A stretch of DNA of 64,000 bases, from the NCBI RefSeq assembly GCF_009857445.1, contig NZ_WWCN01000017.1, forward strand, positions 1-64,000, given 5' to 3'. Shown here one piece after another: positions 53,509 through 63,396 of the stretch. The notes beneath the pieces are model-generated. The model did not search any database, was not told the DNA's origin, and saw nothing but the letters and a program-made list of their open reading frames with translations. Within the stretch, counting starts at the first letter, position 1, and every line of letters begins with the position of its first letter. Made by a program: the position numbers and the translations under genes. The DNA is from Duganella flavida (lineage in GTDB: Bacteria > Pseudomonadota > Gammaproteobacteria > Burkholderiales > Burkholderiaceae_D).

Positions 53509-53557
53509 AAAAGCTAGCTGCTAGGCAAGAAGTACCCCGTGCAGCTATACTGGTTTG

Positions 53558-54469
53558 ATGTCTTCTCCACTGCTATTCATCATCGCCTGTTTGATCTGGG
53601 GCTCTACTTTTTTCGCCATCACGCTACAACTGGGTGAGGTTCCGCCCGCCGTTTCCGTGGTATATCGCTTCGCGCTGGCCTCGGCCGTGCTGTTCAGCTG
53701 GTGCGCCGTGCGCCGCCACAAATTGCTGCTGCCGTGGCGCGCCCAGCGCTGGCTGATCCTGCAAGGCTGCGCCACGTTTGCCGTGAGCTACATCTGCACC
53801 TACACCTCCGAGCAATACCTGGTCTCCGGGCTGGTGGCGGTGCTGTTTGCGCTGATGGTGTTCTGGAATCCTATCCTCAACCATTTCACCTTCGGCACCG
53901 CACTGAGCACGCGTACCTGGGCTGCCGGCGGCGTCGCGATTGGCGGCGTGACCTTGCTGTTCTACCACTCGATCTTTGGCGCGTGGAATGACATCCTGAG
54001 CGGTGGCAACGGTCACTTCCTGCTGGGCCTGGTGCTGGCGGTGTGCGCCACCATCGCCAGCTCGGTTGGCAATGTGCTGGTCATCAAGGTGCGCGAACAA
54101 TCCGCCAACGTGCTGCTGACCATGGCCTGGTCCATGATGTGGGGCAGCCTGCTGGTGGCGCTGTGGGTGCTGGTCAGCGGCCAGCACTTCGTCATGCCGA
54201 CCACCGCCAGATACTGGGGCGGCCTGCTCTACTTGTCTCTGCTGGGCTCGGTGATTGCGTTTGCTGCCTACTTCACCCTGATCCACCGCATCGGCTCCGA
54301 CAAAGCGGTCTACATCGGCGTGGTGACGCCGGTGATTTCCGTGCTACTGTCGATCCAGCTGGAGCATTACCGCCCCGGTCCGCTGGAGTGGCTGGGCATG
54401 GTGCTGTGCCTGTCCAGCGTGGCCTGGGCGCTCAAACCGAATTCTTCTACTAAGACAAAGACCCGATGA
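53558..54469 (+). CDS. EamA/DMT-family transporter
   Basis: A 303-residue protein with ten hydrophobic helices in two EamA repeats (start LLFIIACLIWGSTFFAITLQ; second-half end YIGVVTPVISVLLSIQLEHY). Such exporters move amino acids, metabolites or drugs. The ATG at 53558 lacks a clear ribosome site. The stop overlaps the next start in ATGA. Confidence 0.88.
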   Translation: MSSPLLFIIACLIWGSTFFAITLQLGEVPPAVSVVYRFALASAVLFSWCAVRRHKLLLPWRAQRWLILQGCATFAVSYICTYTSEQYLVSGLVAVLFALMVFWNPILNHFTFGTALSTRTWAAGGVAIGGVTLLFYHSIFGAWNDILSGGNGHFLLGLVLAVCATIASSVGNVLVIKVREQSANVLLTMAWSMMWGSLLVALWVLVSGQHFVMPTTARYWGGLLYLSLLGSVIAFAAYFTLIHRIGSDKAVYIGVVTPVISVLLSIQLEHYRPGPLEWLGMVLCLSSVAWALKPNSSTKTKTR

Positions 54470-54957
54470 GTACTACCGAACTGACCATCCGCCCGGCCAC
54501 GCCGGCCGACATCCCTGCCATCTTCGGCATGATCTTCGAGCTGGCCGTGTTTGAAAAGCTGGAGCACATGGTGGTCGCCGACGAAGCCGCCCTGCACGAC
54601 AGCCTGTTCTGCGACAAGCCGGTGTGCGAAGCGCTGGTCGGCGAGACCGGCGGCGAGGTCGTCACCTTCGCGCTGTTCTTCCACAATTTCTCCACCTTCC
54701 TGTGCAAGAAAGGCCTGTACCTGGAAGACCTGTACGTGCAGCAGGCCCATCGCGGCAAGGGCTACGGCAAGCAGATGCTGGTGGCGCTGGCCCAGCTGGC
54801 CGTGGAACGCGACTGCGGCCGCTTCGAATGGTCGGTGCTGGACTGGAATTCGAACGCCATCAAATTCTACGAAGGCATGGGCGCGACCGTAATGCCGGAC
54901 TGGCGCATCTGCCGCGTCACCGGCGATGCGCTGGCGCAGCTGTCGGCACAGGCGTAA
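54466..54957 (+). CDS. GNAT-family N-acetyltransferase (diamine/thialysine acetyltransferase-like)
   Basis: A 163-residue GNAT. It begins IRPATPADIPAIFGMI, the acetyl-CoA loop is YVQQAHRGKGYGKQML, and the end part VLDWNSNAIKFYEGMGA is characteristic of the spermidine/thialysine acetyltransferase group. It is coupled to the EamA gene by a 4-base overlap; a transporter-acetyltransferase pair for a polyamine or amino acid is plausible. Confidence 0.88.
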   Translation: MSTTELTIRPATPADIPAIFGMIFELAVFEKLEHMVVADEAALHDSLFCDKPVCEALVGETGGEVVTFALFFHNFSTFLCKKGLYLEDLYVQQAHRGKGYGKQMLVALAQLAVERDCGRFEWSVLDWNSNAIKFYEGMGATVMPDWRICRVTGDALAQLSAQA

Positions 54958-54991
54958 AAAAAATCCCACCCAGCGGCAAGCGCTGGATGGG
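54956..54991 (-). terminator. Strong minus-strand rho-independent terminator
   Basis: The minus strand carries a hairpin (CCAGCG/CGCTGG with outer CCCA/TGGG, 54965-54991) followed directly by eight T (complement of 54956-54963). It should end the ABC-transporter/metalloprotease transcript. The plus-strand A-run overlaps the GNAT stop codon. Confidence 0.75.
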
Positions 54992-54993
54992 CA

Positions 54994-55034
54994 GAACCCG
55001 TTGTCAGTGGGAGGGAGATTGAATCAACGGGTTC
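54994..55034. repeat. 10-bp perfect inverted repeat
   Basis: GAACCCGTTG (54994-55003) pairs exactly with CAACGGGTTC (55025-55034), giving a second hairpin next to the terminator, between convergent genes. Confidence 0.6.
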
Positions 55035-55079
55035 ACTATATCCGTCCCTTCCGACCGGCGCCGCAGGCATTACAAATCA

Positions 55080-56678
55080 TTACGGCGACTTTACAGAAAG
55101 CCGATGTCTGTTAATTACTGTGCGTTCGAGCAACTCGAACAGGCCTTGTGTCAGCAATGCCAACATTGCTGCCGGGATGGCGCCAGCTAGTAGCATATCG
55201 TTATCGTTCAAGGCCAGGCCGATGGTGATGCGTTCACCATAGCCACCGGCGCCGATGAAGGCCGCAATAGTCGCCGTACCCACACTCAGCACCGCCGCCG
55301 TTTTCACGCCCGCCAGGATGACCGGCAACGCCAGCGGCAATTCGATGTGCGTCAGGCGATGCATAGGCCGCAGGCCAAGCGCCTTGGCTGCCAATTTCAA
55401 ACCCTTAGGAACTTGCAGCAAACCGGTGCAGGTATTGCGCACGATGGGCAGCAGCGCATACACCACCAGCGCCACCAGCGCGGGCGCGGTGCCGATGCGG
55501 CCTAGCAAAGGGATCAACAGCGCCAGTAAGGCGAGAGATGGCACGGTTTGGAGTACGCCGGTCAAGCCCAGCACCACTTGCCTCAGGCGCGGCAGAGACG
55601 CCGCTAATACGCCCAGCGGCACGCCGATCAAGCAAGCTGCGGCCACCGCCAGCAGGACCAGCGTGAGATGCTGCTGCGTCAGCCGCCACAGATTGTGATC
55701 GAAGATTTTGGCCAACAGCCCATCGCGCGCGGCGGAAGGGGCCGATGCGCCGGTCGTCGCGGCAGCCAATGCGGCGGTTGGCGCAGTCGCAGCGCCGGCC
55801 AGCGAATGCGCGGCCAGCCAATCACTCGCCACGCGCGCAAACGGTTTGCCGTCGATTTCTGCAGCGGCATTCATGGCAATCATGTCCGCTTCGCTGATGC
55901 GCCCTTCCAGCTTGCTGATCGCCTGCCACGCCGCCGGGAAGCGCTGCACCGCATCGAGCCGGTACAGCAGCACCGCATCGTAGCGCGGGAAGTAGCTGCG
56001 ATCATCCTCCAGCACCCGCAAGCCATACTGCCCAATACGCGCGTCAGTCGAATAAATATCGATCACATCCACCTGCCGTCCACGCAGCGCCTCATAGGCC
56101 AGACCGTGATCTAGTCCCTCTGGCCGCTGCGGCAAGCCATAGCGCGTCGCTAAACCCTGCCAGCCATCCGCACGTCCGATGAATTCATGCGACAGCCCGA
56201 AACGCAGCGAACCGCGCGCCGCCAGCTCGCTCAACTTGCGCGGCGCATCCGCCTCGCCGCGCATCGCCAACGCATAGGTATTGTTAAAGCCCAGCGGCAC
56301 CGCCACGCCAAGGCCCATCACCGCCAGCTCCTTGCGCATCTGTTCCAGCGTTGCAGGCTGCTTGTGCTTGAGGATCTCCAGGTCGATCGTGCCCAGATAC
56401 TCGGGATAGATATCAATCCGCCCCGCCTCCAGCGCCGCCAGCACAATCGCCGTATTGCCGAGACCTTGCAGATGCTCGACCTGTGCATGCGGCGCCGCCG
56501 TCTGCGCCAGCACCTCGCCCAAAATATACGACTCGGTGAAACGCTTGGAGCCAACGTGCAGCGCATCGCCCGCCACAGCTACCGCCGGGCCAGCGCCCAG
56601 CGCCAGCACGACAAGCAGGCCGGCCAATCGGCTGGCCGCTGTCGCTGCTGCCGGCCACCATCCTCGCAACAATGCCAT
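55080..56678 (-). CDS. Osmoprotectant ABC transporter, fused substrate-binding protein and permease
   Basis: A 532-residue fusion. Signal or anchor segment, OpuAC-type binding domain (about 38-300; VGSKRFTESYILGEVLAQ, YPEYLGTIDLEILK, DVIDIYSTDARI), then a permease domain (about 330-525; IGVPLGVLAASLP, GLTGVLQTVPSLALLALLIP, AAFIGAGGYGERITIGLALND). This fits glycine betaine/choline/carnitine importers. Fused OpuBC-OpuBD forms are known. The ATPase subunit is not adjacent. The ATG at 56678 shares one base with the stop of the metalloprotease gene (TGATG). Confidence 0.9.
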   Translation of the reverse strand: MALLRGWWPAAATAASRLAGLLVVLALGAGPAVAVAGDALHVGSKRFTESYILGEVLAQTAAPHAQVEHLQGLGNTAIVLAALEAGRIDIYPEYLGTIDLEILKHKQPATLEQMRKELAVMGLGVAVPLGFNNTYALAMRGEADAPRKLSELAARGSLRFGLSHEFIGRADGWQGLATRYGLPQRPEGLDHGLAYEALRGRQVDVIDIYSTDARIGQYGLRVLEDDRSYFPRYDAVLLYRLDAVQRFPAAWQAISKLEGRISEADMIAMNAAAEIDGKPFARVASDWLAAHSLAGAATAPTAALAAATTGASAPSAARDGLLAKIFDHNLWRLTQQHLTLVLLAVAAACLIGVPLGVLAASLPRLRQVVLGLTGVLQTVPSLALLALLIPLLGRIGTAPALVALVVYALLPIVRNTCTGLLQVPKGLKLAAKALGLRPMHRLTHIELPLALPVILAGVKTAAVLSVGTATIAAFIGAGGYGERITIGLALNDNDMLLAGAIPAAMLALLTQGLFELLERTVINRHRLSVKSP

Positions 56679-59332
56679 CAAGCCCCCGCGCGCAGCATCG
56701 ACGCCTTCAGCGCCTGCCCCAGCGTCTCAACACTTTCCGACAGATGCGCCTTGGCCTCACGGCTGATCGGCTTCGCCATCGCCGCTTGCAGCTCGCGCTG
56801 CAGCTGCAAGGCATTCTCGCGCTGCAGGCTGCGCACATCAGCCGGCGTACCAGCCGACACGCGCAACAGCGCCGCCACCACCCGCTTCAAATGCTCGCGC
56901 TGCAGATTGCGCCGCATACCGCTGATATCCTTGCCCGACTTAAGCTCGCTCCACACCGCATCCTGCACGCTGGAATACAGCTCGCCAAGACTCAGCACCT
57001 GCTTGCGATCCTCCAGCTTCTCCTGCGAATCCAGCAAGCGCACCGCCACGCCGTCCGACATCAGCTGGTCCAACGCCGCCGACTGCAACGCCAGCACACG
57101 TCCGCCAACCGAAACATCCGGCCGTCCACGTGCAGTGAAATGATCCACACCCAAACGGCTGATGGTCGCCGGCGAAAACTTGAAGCTGTCCGTCTTGAAC
57201 AGGCTGTCGGTCAACATCTGCAAAGCCGCACGTTGGCGCGGCAGCGGCACCGGAGTAAAGGTCGCCCGTCCCGTGCCCGCGTGGTCACGCAAGTAGGTCA
57301 CGCCGCCCACATACTTCACCACCACCGGCAAGGTGCGTGCGAACTGCTGGAAGCCATAATCGAAACTCCGGCGCAGCACCTCGTAGCTTTCGCCCGGCTT
57401 GAGCGTGCGGTTCTGCACCCGGTCCCACAGCTCGCGCGAAATCGTCAGGCGGCGCTGGAAGTACGCCAGCGGATCGCTGCCCAAGTCATACACGTTCACG
57501 TCCGGGTCCAGATTGAAGCCACTCGCATCCTGGTCGCTACCGAAGGCCAGCTGCGGCTCGTTGGAGCGCGATGCAATCTTCGCCAGCTCCTGCTTTTCCT
57601 GCGCCGGGTCGATCGGCTTGTAGGCGTATTCAATCGCCCAGTAATCGTAAGGCCCCAGCGTGGACGCCACGTACTCGCCCTGCTTCTCGCCTTTCAGCGA
57701 CAGGTTGAACGGCGTGTAGTCCATCACTGAACCGGTCATGCTATTCTTTTTGGTGAACTCAGGATCCTGCAACTGCTGCAGCGAGTACACCGTCGAGGCG
57801 CGGAAGTTGTGCCGCAAGCCCAGCGTGTGACCGACTTCGTGCATGATCACCGAGCGCACGTAAGCCTGCGCCACTGCCTCCGCTTCCGGGCCGTCCATAT
57901 CGAGCATGCCGCGCGCTTCCAGCACGTCCATCGCAAAGCCCATCTCCGTTGCCGACTCCTGCATGTAGTCGCAACGATTCTGCTGCAAGGATTGTGCTAA
58001 CAATGGCATGGAAAAATCGAGGCTATCTTCGCCGACCATGCGCCGCGCACCGCGCGCAAAAATATCGGACATGGCGATATCCGCATCAAGGATTTCACCG
58101 CTGCGCGGGTCAACCTGGCTAGGCCCAATCGCAAAACCTACATCGCTGCCGAGGAACCAGCGGATTGACGCGTGGCGCGCATCCATCGTATCGAAGCGGT
58201 CGGCCGCGGTCTGCTGCTTGACCACGATGGCGTCCTTGAAACCGATGCGCTCAAACGCCGCATTCCACGCCAATATGCCTTGCCGCACCGACTCGCGGTA
58301 CTTCTCCGGCACGTTGGCGTCGATCCAGTAGACGATAGGCTGCTCCGGCTCCGACAGCGCCGCCGCCGGATCCTGCTTCTCCAGGCGCCAGCGCTCCACC
58401 AGATGCACCGCCGTCGTCGGCGTCACGTCGTCCGAATAATCCTGGCTGGTGCTGACGAAATGGCCAATGCGGTCATCCGCACGGCGGCCCGGCATGGCTT
58501 GCGCCGGCAGCGGCATAAAGCTGTAGTAGTAGCCTATGAACATGCTACGCGGGTCCGGCAATGTGGTCGGCGGATGCGGCACAGCGGCAGGTATCGGGGG
58601 CGGCACGGCGGGTGGCGCCGGTATGCGCGGCGTGAAGTAATGCGCGTTGACCTGGAAGCCGGTCAAGCCCTCATCCGAGTGAATGGTGAGGAAGCTGCTA
58701 TTACGCGCATCCATCACGTAGGTCAGGCGGAAGGCCGCTTCCAGCCGCGTGGTCATGCCGAGGATATCGCCGAACAGCAGCGCGTTTGCTTCCACCAGTA
58801 TCGATTTCGATTGCGGATGCGGGCTGCTGACCACCGGCGCAATCGCCAGCAGGCTGTCCGAATATGCCTGCTGCACCGCCAGCGACTGCGGCGTGCCGCC
58901 CTTGGCGCTGTAGTCCGTGTTCTTGGCGATCATCTGCACCAGGTTGCCGACGCGATGGAACACCACCACCTGGCTGCCGCCCATCTGGCTGCCATAGATG
59001 CCACGCTCGCCGATCCCGTTCGGGATATTCAATGACATGAACAGCGGACGGTCGAATTGGTCGGGCCGCAGCTCGATCCAGACTTTTTCCTCTTTTTGAT
59101 ACAGGCTCAAAAATCCCGGCAAATGGGATGCGCCGCGCACAATGTCGATGAAAGGCCGGGGCGCTGCCACCGGCGCGGCGATGACCGGCGTCGGCGTCGC
59201 AGCAGCAGCTTGCGGCGTGGCGGCAGCCTCCGGTGCGTGGGGAACGGGCGGCGTAGGAGTCGGCTCCTGTGCCAGCGCATGGGCGCTGAGCGCCGCCAGC
59301 ACGGCGGTGCGTACGGAATTCAAGACGAACAT
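56678..59332 (-). CDS. Large secreted zinc-dependent metalloprotease (DUF5117/DUF4953 type)
   Basis: An 884-residue protein with a signal peptide (ending SAHALAQ), a Pro/Ala-rich linker (about 22-60), a DUF5117-like domain, and a metzincin-type catalytic domain with zinc site H498ExxHxxGLRH (IMHEVGHTLGLRHNF) and a downstream Met in SVMDYTPFNL. The C-terminal 350 residues are helical (DUF4953-like). It probably acts in the periplasm or outside. AGGATAT precedes the ATG. Its TGA overlaps the ABC gene start. Confidence 0.9.
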   Translation of the reverse strand: MFVLNSVRTAVLAALSAHALAQEPTPTPPVPHAPEAAATPQAAAATPTPVIAAPVAAPRPFIDIVRGASHLPGFLSLYQKEEKVWIELRPDQFDRPLFMSLNIPNGIGERGIYGSQMGGSQVVVFHRVGNLVQMIAKNTDYSAKGGTPQSLAVQQAYSDSLLAIAPVVSSPHPQSKSILVEANALLFGDILGMTTRLEAAFRLTYVMDARNSSFLTIHSDEGLTGFQVNAHYFTPRIPAPPAVPPPIPAAVPHPPTTLPDPRSMFIGYYYSFMPLPAQAMPGRRADDRIGHFVSTSQDYSDDVTPTTAVHLVERWRLEKQDPAAALSEPEQPIVYWIDANVPEKYRESVRQGILAWNAAFERIGFKDAIVVKQQTAADRFDTMDARHASIRWFLGSDVGFAIGPSQVDPRSGEILDADIAMSDIFARGARRMVGEDSLDFSMPLLAQSLQQNRCDYMQESATEMGFAMDVLEARGMLDMDGPEAEAVAQAYVRSVIMHEVGHTLGLRHNFRASTVYSLQQLQDPEFTKKNSMTGSVMDYTPFNLSLKGEKQGEYVASTLGPYDYWAIEYAYKPIDPAQEKQELAKIASRSNEPQLAFGSDQDASGFNLDPDVNVYDLGSDPLAYFQRRLTISRELWDRVQNRTLKPGESYEVLRRSFDYGFQQFARTLPVVVKYVGGVTYLRDHAGTGRATFTPVPLPRQRAALQMLTDSLFKTDSFKFSPATISRLGVDHFTARGRPDVSVGGRVLALQSAALDQLMSDGVAVRLLDSQEKLEDRKQVLSLGELYSSVQDAVWSELKSGKDISGMRRNLQREHLKRVVAALLRVSAGTPADVRSLQRENALQLQRELQAAMAKPISREAKAHLSESVETLGQALKASMLRAGA

Positions 59333-59399
59333 GGATATCCTGCTTCGTTATGTGGCATCCGGATAATGTAACCGAAAGCACAATACAACGAGCAGGTTT

Positions 59400-60608
59400 T
59401 TACATGGCCGGAGAGCGCAATTTGCCTGCGTTGACGACACCGCGACAAGGATTCAGGCCAATGGCGTAAGACAGGTCGGCCGGACGCGCGATGCGCCACA
59501 GCGCAAAATCGGCGCGCTTGCCGACTTCAAGGCTGCCTATTTCGTCATGCAGGCCAAGCGCTCGCGCTGCGTGCAGCGTGCAGCCGGCCAGTGCTTCCTG
59601 CGGCGTCAGACGCCACAGCGTGCAGGCCATGTTCATCGCCAACAGCAGGGACGTCATCGGCGAGGTACCCGGATTGCAATCAGTGGCCACCGCCATCTTC
59701 ACGCCTGCTTCGCGCAGCGCGGCCACCGGCGGCGGCGTGGTATCGCGCAGGAAGTAGTAAGCGCCGGGTAGCAGCACCGCCACCGTGCCGGCGGCGGCCA
59801 TTGCCTCGATACCGCTTGCGCTCAAGTGCTCAAGGTGGTCCGCCGACAGCCCTTGGTAACGCGCCGTCAGCTCAGCCCCGCGCTGGTCGGACAGCTGCTC
59901 CGCGTGCAGCTTGACCGGGAGGCCGTACGCCTGCGCAGCCTTGAACACGCGCTCCGTTTGTTCGTACGAAAAGCCGATGCGTTCACAGAACACATCCACC
60001 GCATCGGCCAGTCCTTCAGCCGCCAGCGGCGCGATCATCTGGCAGACTTCTTCGATGTAGTCGTCGGCGCGGCCTGCAAATTCCGGCGGCAACGCATGCG
60101 CGCCGAGGAAGGTGGTGGCCACACGCACCGGCAGTTCGCGGCCGATGCGGCGGGCGGCACGCAACATCGCCGCTTCCGACTCCAGCGTCAGGCCGTAGCC
60201 GGATTTGATTTCGATGGTAGTGACGCCTTCCGCCAGCAGGGACAGCACGCGTGGCAGGCTTTGTCGCAGCAGCTCATCTTCCGACGCCGCACGCGTAGCA
60301 CGCACGGTAGACATGATGCCGCCACCGGCACGGGCGATGTCTTCATACGTGGCGCCATTCAAACGCGCCTCGAATTCATCGCTGCGGTTACCCGCGTGGA
60401 CGATGTGGGTGTGGCAGTCGATCAGGCCCGGTGTTAGCCAGCTGCCACCGCCGTCGTGCACTGTAACGGCCTGCATGGAAGGCAGCTCCGCCTGAGGCCC
60501 CAGCCACGCAATGCGGCCGTCTTTTACCGCAATGGCGGCGTCGCGGATTTCACCATAACCATCCGCCATGGTGGCCAGATGCACGTTCGTAAACAACACG
60601 TCCCACAT
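59400..60608 (-). CDS. hutI: Imidazolonepropionase
   Basis: A 402-residue amidohydrolase converting imidazolone-5-propionate to N-formimino-glutamate. Metal site: LIDCHTHIVHAGNR. Also TTIEIKSGYGLTLESEAAML, VKLHAEQLSD (His) and VATDCNPGTSPMTSL (Asp). The start MWDVLFTN is chosen; the ribosome site is weak. It is the last hut gene, 13 bp after hutD. Confidence 0.97.
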   Translation of the reverse strand: MWDVLFTNVHLATMADGYGEIRDAAIAVKDGRIAWLGPQAELPSMQAVTVHDGGGSWLTPGLIDCHTHIVHAGNRSDEFEARLNGATYEDIARAGGGIMSTVRATRAASEDELLRQSLPRVLSLLAEGVTTIEIKSGYGLTLESEAAMLRAARRIGRELPVRVATTFLGAHALPPEFAGRADDYIEEVCQMIAPLAAEGLADAVDVFCERIGFSYEQTERVFKAAQAYGLPVKLHAEQLSDQRGAELTARYQGLSADHLEHLSASGIEAMAAAGTVAVLLPGAYYFLRDTTPPPVAALREAGVKMAVATDCNPGTSPMTSLLLAMNMACTLWRLTPQEALAGCTLHAARALGLHDEIGSLEVGKRADFALWRIARPADLSYAIGLNPCRGVVNAGKLRSPAM

Positions 60609-60621
60609 ACTTCGCTTTCTT

Positions 60622-61197
60622 TTAGTTGCGGATGATCTCTGCCACCAGCACGGTGGCATGCTGCGCTTCCAGCGTCCAGTCTTCCTCGGCTTCCATCACC
60701 ACCGTATCGTAGCGCACCATGGCGATGCGTTCACGCGCGCTGCTCAACGTCAGGCTTTCGCCTTCCGCCAAAAACAGCAAGGTGGTACCGGCGCGGCGCT
60801 TGAGCGCTTCCAAGCCTCGCACCGTGCGCAGTTCGAGGCGATGGCGGCACGCGCCGCGCCGCGTCATAACATTGAAATCAGTGGTGTGCTGGCCGGTGAC
60901 GGTGGCATGCACCGCATCCTCGCCGGCGAATTCAATCAGCGGCTCGCTGGGACTGAGCACAAAACGCTCGTCGCCAAAATCCAGCAGCACGCCGTCGCCG
61001 TCAACCAGCGCCAGCGAGCGGTCGATACCGGGGAAGGCAGAGAATGGGCCGTCCTGCGCAATCGTCGCCAGGCTGACACGCCACTCGAAATCATCGAGAT
61101 GCGCGCCGGCTGGCGCAATAGCGATTTCCGTAGTGCAGCCGCCGCCGTTTTTCCACGGCGCGGAGCGCAGGTTTGCATACTGGATTAGCTGGGTCAT
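60622..61197 (-). CDS. hutD: HutD family protein
   Basis: A 191-residue cupin-like HutD protein (LRSAPWKNGGGCTTEIAIAP, FEWRVSLATIAQDGPFSAFPGI-type sequence, DFNVMTRRG). HutD is thought to limit the level of histidine degradation; its chemistry is not fixed. The ATG at 61197 overlaps the hutF stop (ATGA). Confidence 0.95.
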   Translation of the reverse strand: MTQLIQYANLRSAPWKNGGGCTTEIAIAPAGAHLDDFEWRVSLATIAQDGPFSAFPGIDRSLALVDGDGVLLDFGDERFVLSPSEPLIEFAGEDAVHATVTGQHTTDFNVMTRRGACRHRLELRTVRGLEALKRRAGTTLLFLAEGESLTLSSARERIAMVRYDTVVMEAEEDWTLEAQHATVLVAEIIRN

Positions 61198-62603
61198 CGG
61201 AACTCCCTCAGTTCGGCCAAGGTCTGCTTGAAGCGCGCAGCGATCGCCTGCTGCGCCACGTGCTGCTGATTGCGCACTACCCACTGGCCGCCGACCATCA
61301 CGTCCTTGACCAGATTGTCGTTGCCGCTGAAGACCAGGCTGCCGAGTACCTCGTCCAGCGCCAACCCAAACATATTCGGATGCGCGTCATCCAGCACCAC
61401 GATGTCCGCGCGCAGCCCCGGCGTCAAAGCGCCTACCGGCCGTCCCGCAGCCTGCGCGCCGCCGCGCAAGGCGCCCTGCCATAAAAAATCACCGACGTTG
61501 CGCTGCGCATCGGACACCGCGATGTTGCGGCGCTGGTGCTGCAAGCGCTGTCCGTATTCCAGCCAGCGCAGTTCTTCCACTGCGCTTTGCGACACGTGGC
61601 TATCGCTGCCGATACCAAACACGCCGCCCTGCGCCAGGAAGCTCTCCAGCGAGAACAAGCCATCGCCGAGATTCGCTTCGGTGGTCGGGCACAGGCCCGC
61701 CACCGCGCCGCTGCGGGCGATGCCGCTCACTTCATCGTCCGTCAAATGCGTGGCGTGGATCAAACACCAGCGCTGGTCCATGTCCAGATTCTCCTGCAAC
61801 CACTGCACCGGGCGACGGCCGCTCCAATCAAGCGATTGCTGTACTTCCGCCATCTGCTCGGCGATGTGGATGTGCACCGGACGCGCTTTCGGCAGCGTCG
61901 CCAGCACTTCTTCGATCTGCCCCACCGTCGCCGCGCGCAGCGAATGCGGTGCCACGCCGACTTCGGTCTGCGCATCGCGCAGCGGTTCCAGCGCTTCCAC
62001 AATCCGCAATACATCCTGCGCGTCGGTACGGAAACGTTGTTGTTCTGGCTTCAACGGCTTTTCACCGAAGCCGGAATAACTATACAACACCGGCAGCATG
62101 GTCATGCCGATTCCCGTCAAACGTGCGGCGGCAATGACACGTTCTGCCGTTTCGGCCGGACGCGGGTACATGGCGCCATCCGGCGCGCGTTGCACGTAAT
62201 GGAATTCGCACAGCGAGGTGTAGCCATGGCGCAGGCATTCGCTAAACAGCTGCGCGGCGATGGCCTCGATATGCTCCGGCGTGATGTTGCGCGCGAAGCG
62301 ATACATCAATTCGCGCCAGGTCCAGAAACTGTCCTTGCTGTCGCCGGCCTTCTCGGTGCGGCCACCCAGCGCGCGCTGGAAACTGTGCGAGTGCAGGTTG
62401 ATCATGCCGGGCAGCGCATACTCCACGCGATCCACGTTAGCCAGCGAGACGCGCTGCGCAGCCGCGCCGAGCGCCGGGTCTACGGCCGCGTCGTCCGCAC
62501 CCGCCGTCACCGCCGTGATTGCGCCGGACGCGTCCCACTCAATCAGCACATCTTTCGCCCAGCCATCGGGCAGCAGCGCATGGCGTGCAAACAGCTTGCT
62601 CAT
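61194..62603 (-). CDS. hutF: Formimidoylglutamate deiminase
   Basis: A 469-residue amidohydrolase releasing ammonia from N-formimino-glutamate to give N-formyl-glutamate. Metal site: MINLHSHSFQRALGG. Also HIHIAEQMAEVQQS, CLIHATHLTDDE and GIGSDSHVSQ. With hutG it shows that the five-step histidine route is used here. The ATG at 62603 overlaps the hutG stop (ATGA). Confidence 0.96.
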   Translation of the reverse strand: MSKLFARHALLPDGWAKDVLIEWDASGAITAVTAGADDAAVDPALGAAAQRVSLANVDRVEYALPGMINLHSHSFQRALGGRTEKAGDSKDSFWTWRELMYRFARNITPEHIEAIAAQLFSECLRHGYTSLCEFHYVQRAPDGAMYPRPAETAERVIAAARLTGIGMTMLPVLYSYSGFGEKPLKPEQQRFRTDAQDVLRIVEALEPLRDAQTEVGVAPHSLRAATVGQIEEVLATLPKARPVHIHIAEQMAEVQQSLDWSGRRPVQWLQENLDMDQRWCLIHATHLTDDEVSGIARSGAVAGLCPTTEANLGDGLFSLESFLAQGGVFGIGSDSHVSQSAVEELRWLEYGQRLQHQRRNIAVSDAQRNVGDFLWQGALRGGAQAAGRPVGALTPGLRADIVVLDDAHPNMFGLALDEVLGSLVFSGNDNLVKDVMVGGQWVVRNQQHVAQQAIAARFKQTLAELREFR

Positions 62604-63385
62604 GCGCGTATCCAATCGGCAGCAGCCTGCATCATCGCGCGCAGCGGCTGCTGCACCTGCGCCGCCAGATCCGCACGATATCCATACGGCGCATCTTCAT
62701 CCATATACGTCGACTGGCACATCTCCAGCTGAATCGCGTGGACGCCTTTTGCCGGCTCGCCGTAAAAGCGCGTGATATGCCCACCTTTGAAGCGGCCATT
62801 GACCGCGACGGTGCAATCACCACCCTGCGCACTTGCCACAATCGCATTGCTCAAGCCAATATCGCAGCTCTTGCCATCCGCCGTACCAAAATTCAGATCC
62901 GGCAGCTTGCCCTCAAAGAAGCGCGGCACATGCGAGGCGATGGAATGCGCATCCCACAACACCACGCGGCCATGCAGCGCCAGCAAGCGATCCAGTTCCG
63001 AACGCAGTTGATCGTGATACGGCTTCCAGTAAGCCTGCAAGCGGCGCTGCACTTCCGCTTCGTCTGGCGCGCGGCCGGGCAAGTACAGCGGCTCACGATG
63101 GAAAGTATCGACCGGGCACAAACCCGTCGTATCCTGCCCCGGATACAAATTCGTGTTTTCCGGCGGACGATTCAAATCAATCACATAGCGCGACCAGCGC
63201 GCCGACAGCGTCGACGCCCCCATCTCGCTTAAAAACTCATACAAACGAACCAGATGCCAGTCCGTGTCCTGCTTGTCGACAGCGGCCGGCGTCATCGACG
63301 CCAGCACATCATCGGGAATATCGGTGCCCACGTGCGGCATGGACACCAGCAAGGGAATACTGCCTGCTTTGAACTGATAGTCCAT
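62600..63385 (-). CDS. hutG: N-formylglutamate deformylase
   Basis: A 261-residue N-formylglutamate amidohydrolase (SMPHVGTDIPDDVL, RYVIDLNRPPENTNLYPGQD-like block, LWDAHSIASHVPRFFEG). It yields glutamate and formate. A GGAGAGAG site precedes the ATG. It lies 11 bp after hutH and overlaps hutF by 4 bases. Confidence 0.96.
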   Translation of the reverse strand: MDYQFKAGSIPLLVSMPHVGTDIPDDVLASMTPAAVDKQDTDWHLVRLYEFLSEMGASTLSARWSRYVIDLNRPPENTNLYPGQDTTGLCPVDTFHREPLYLPGRAPDEAEVQRRLQAYWKPYHDQLRSELDRLLALHGRVVLWDAHSIASHVPRFFEGKLPDLNFGTADGKSCDIGLSNAIVASAQGGDCTVAVNGRFKGGHITRFYGEPAKGVHAIQLEMCQSTYMDEDAPYGYRADLAAQVQQPLRAMMQAAADWIRA

Positions 63386-63396
63386 GCTCTCTCCTC

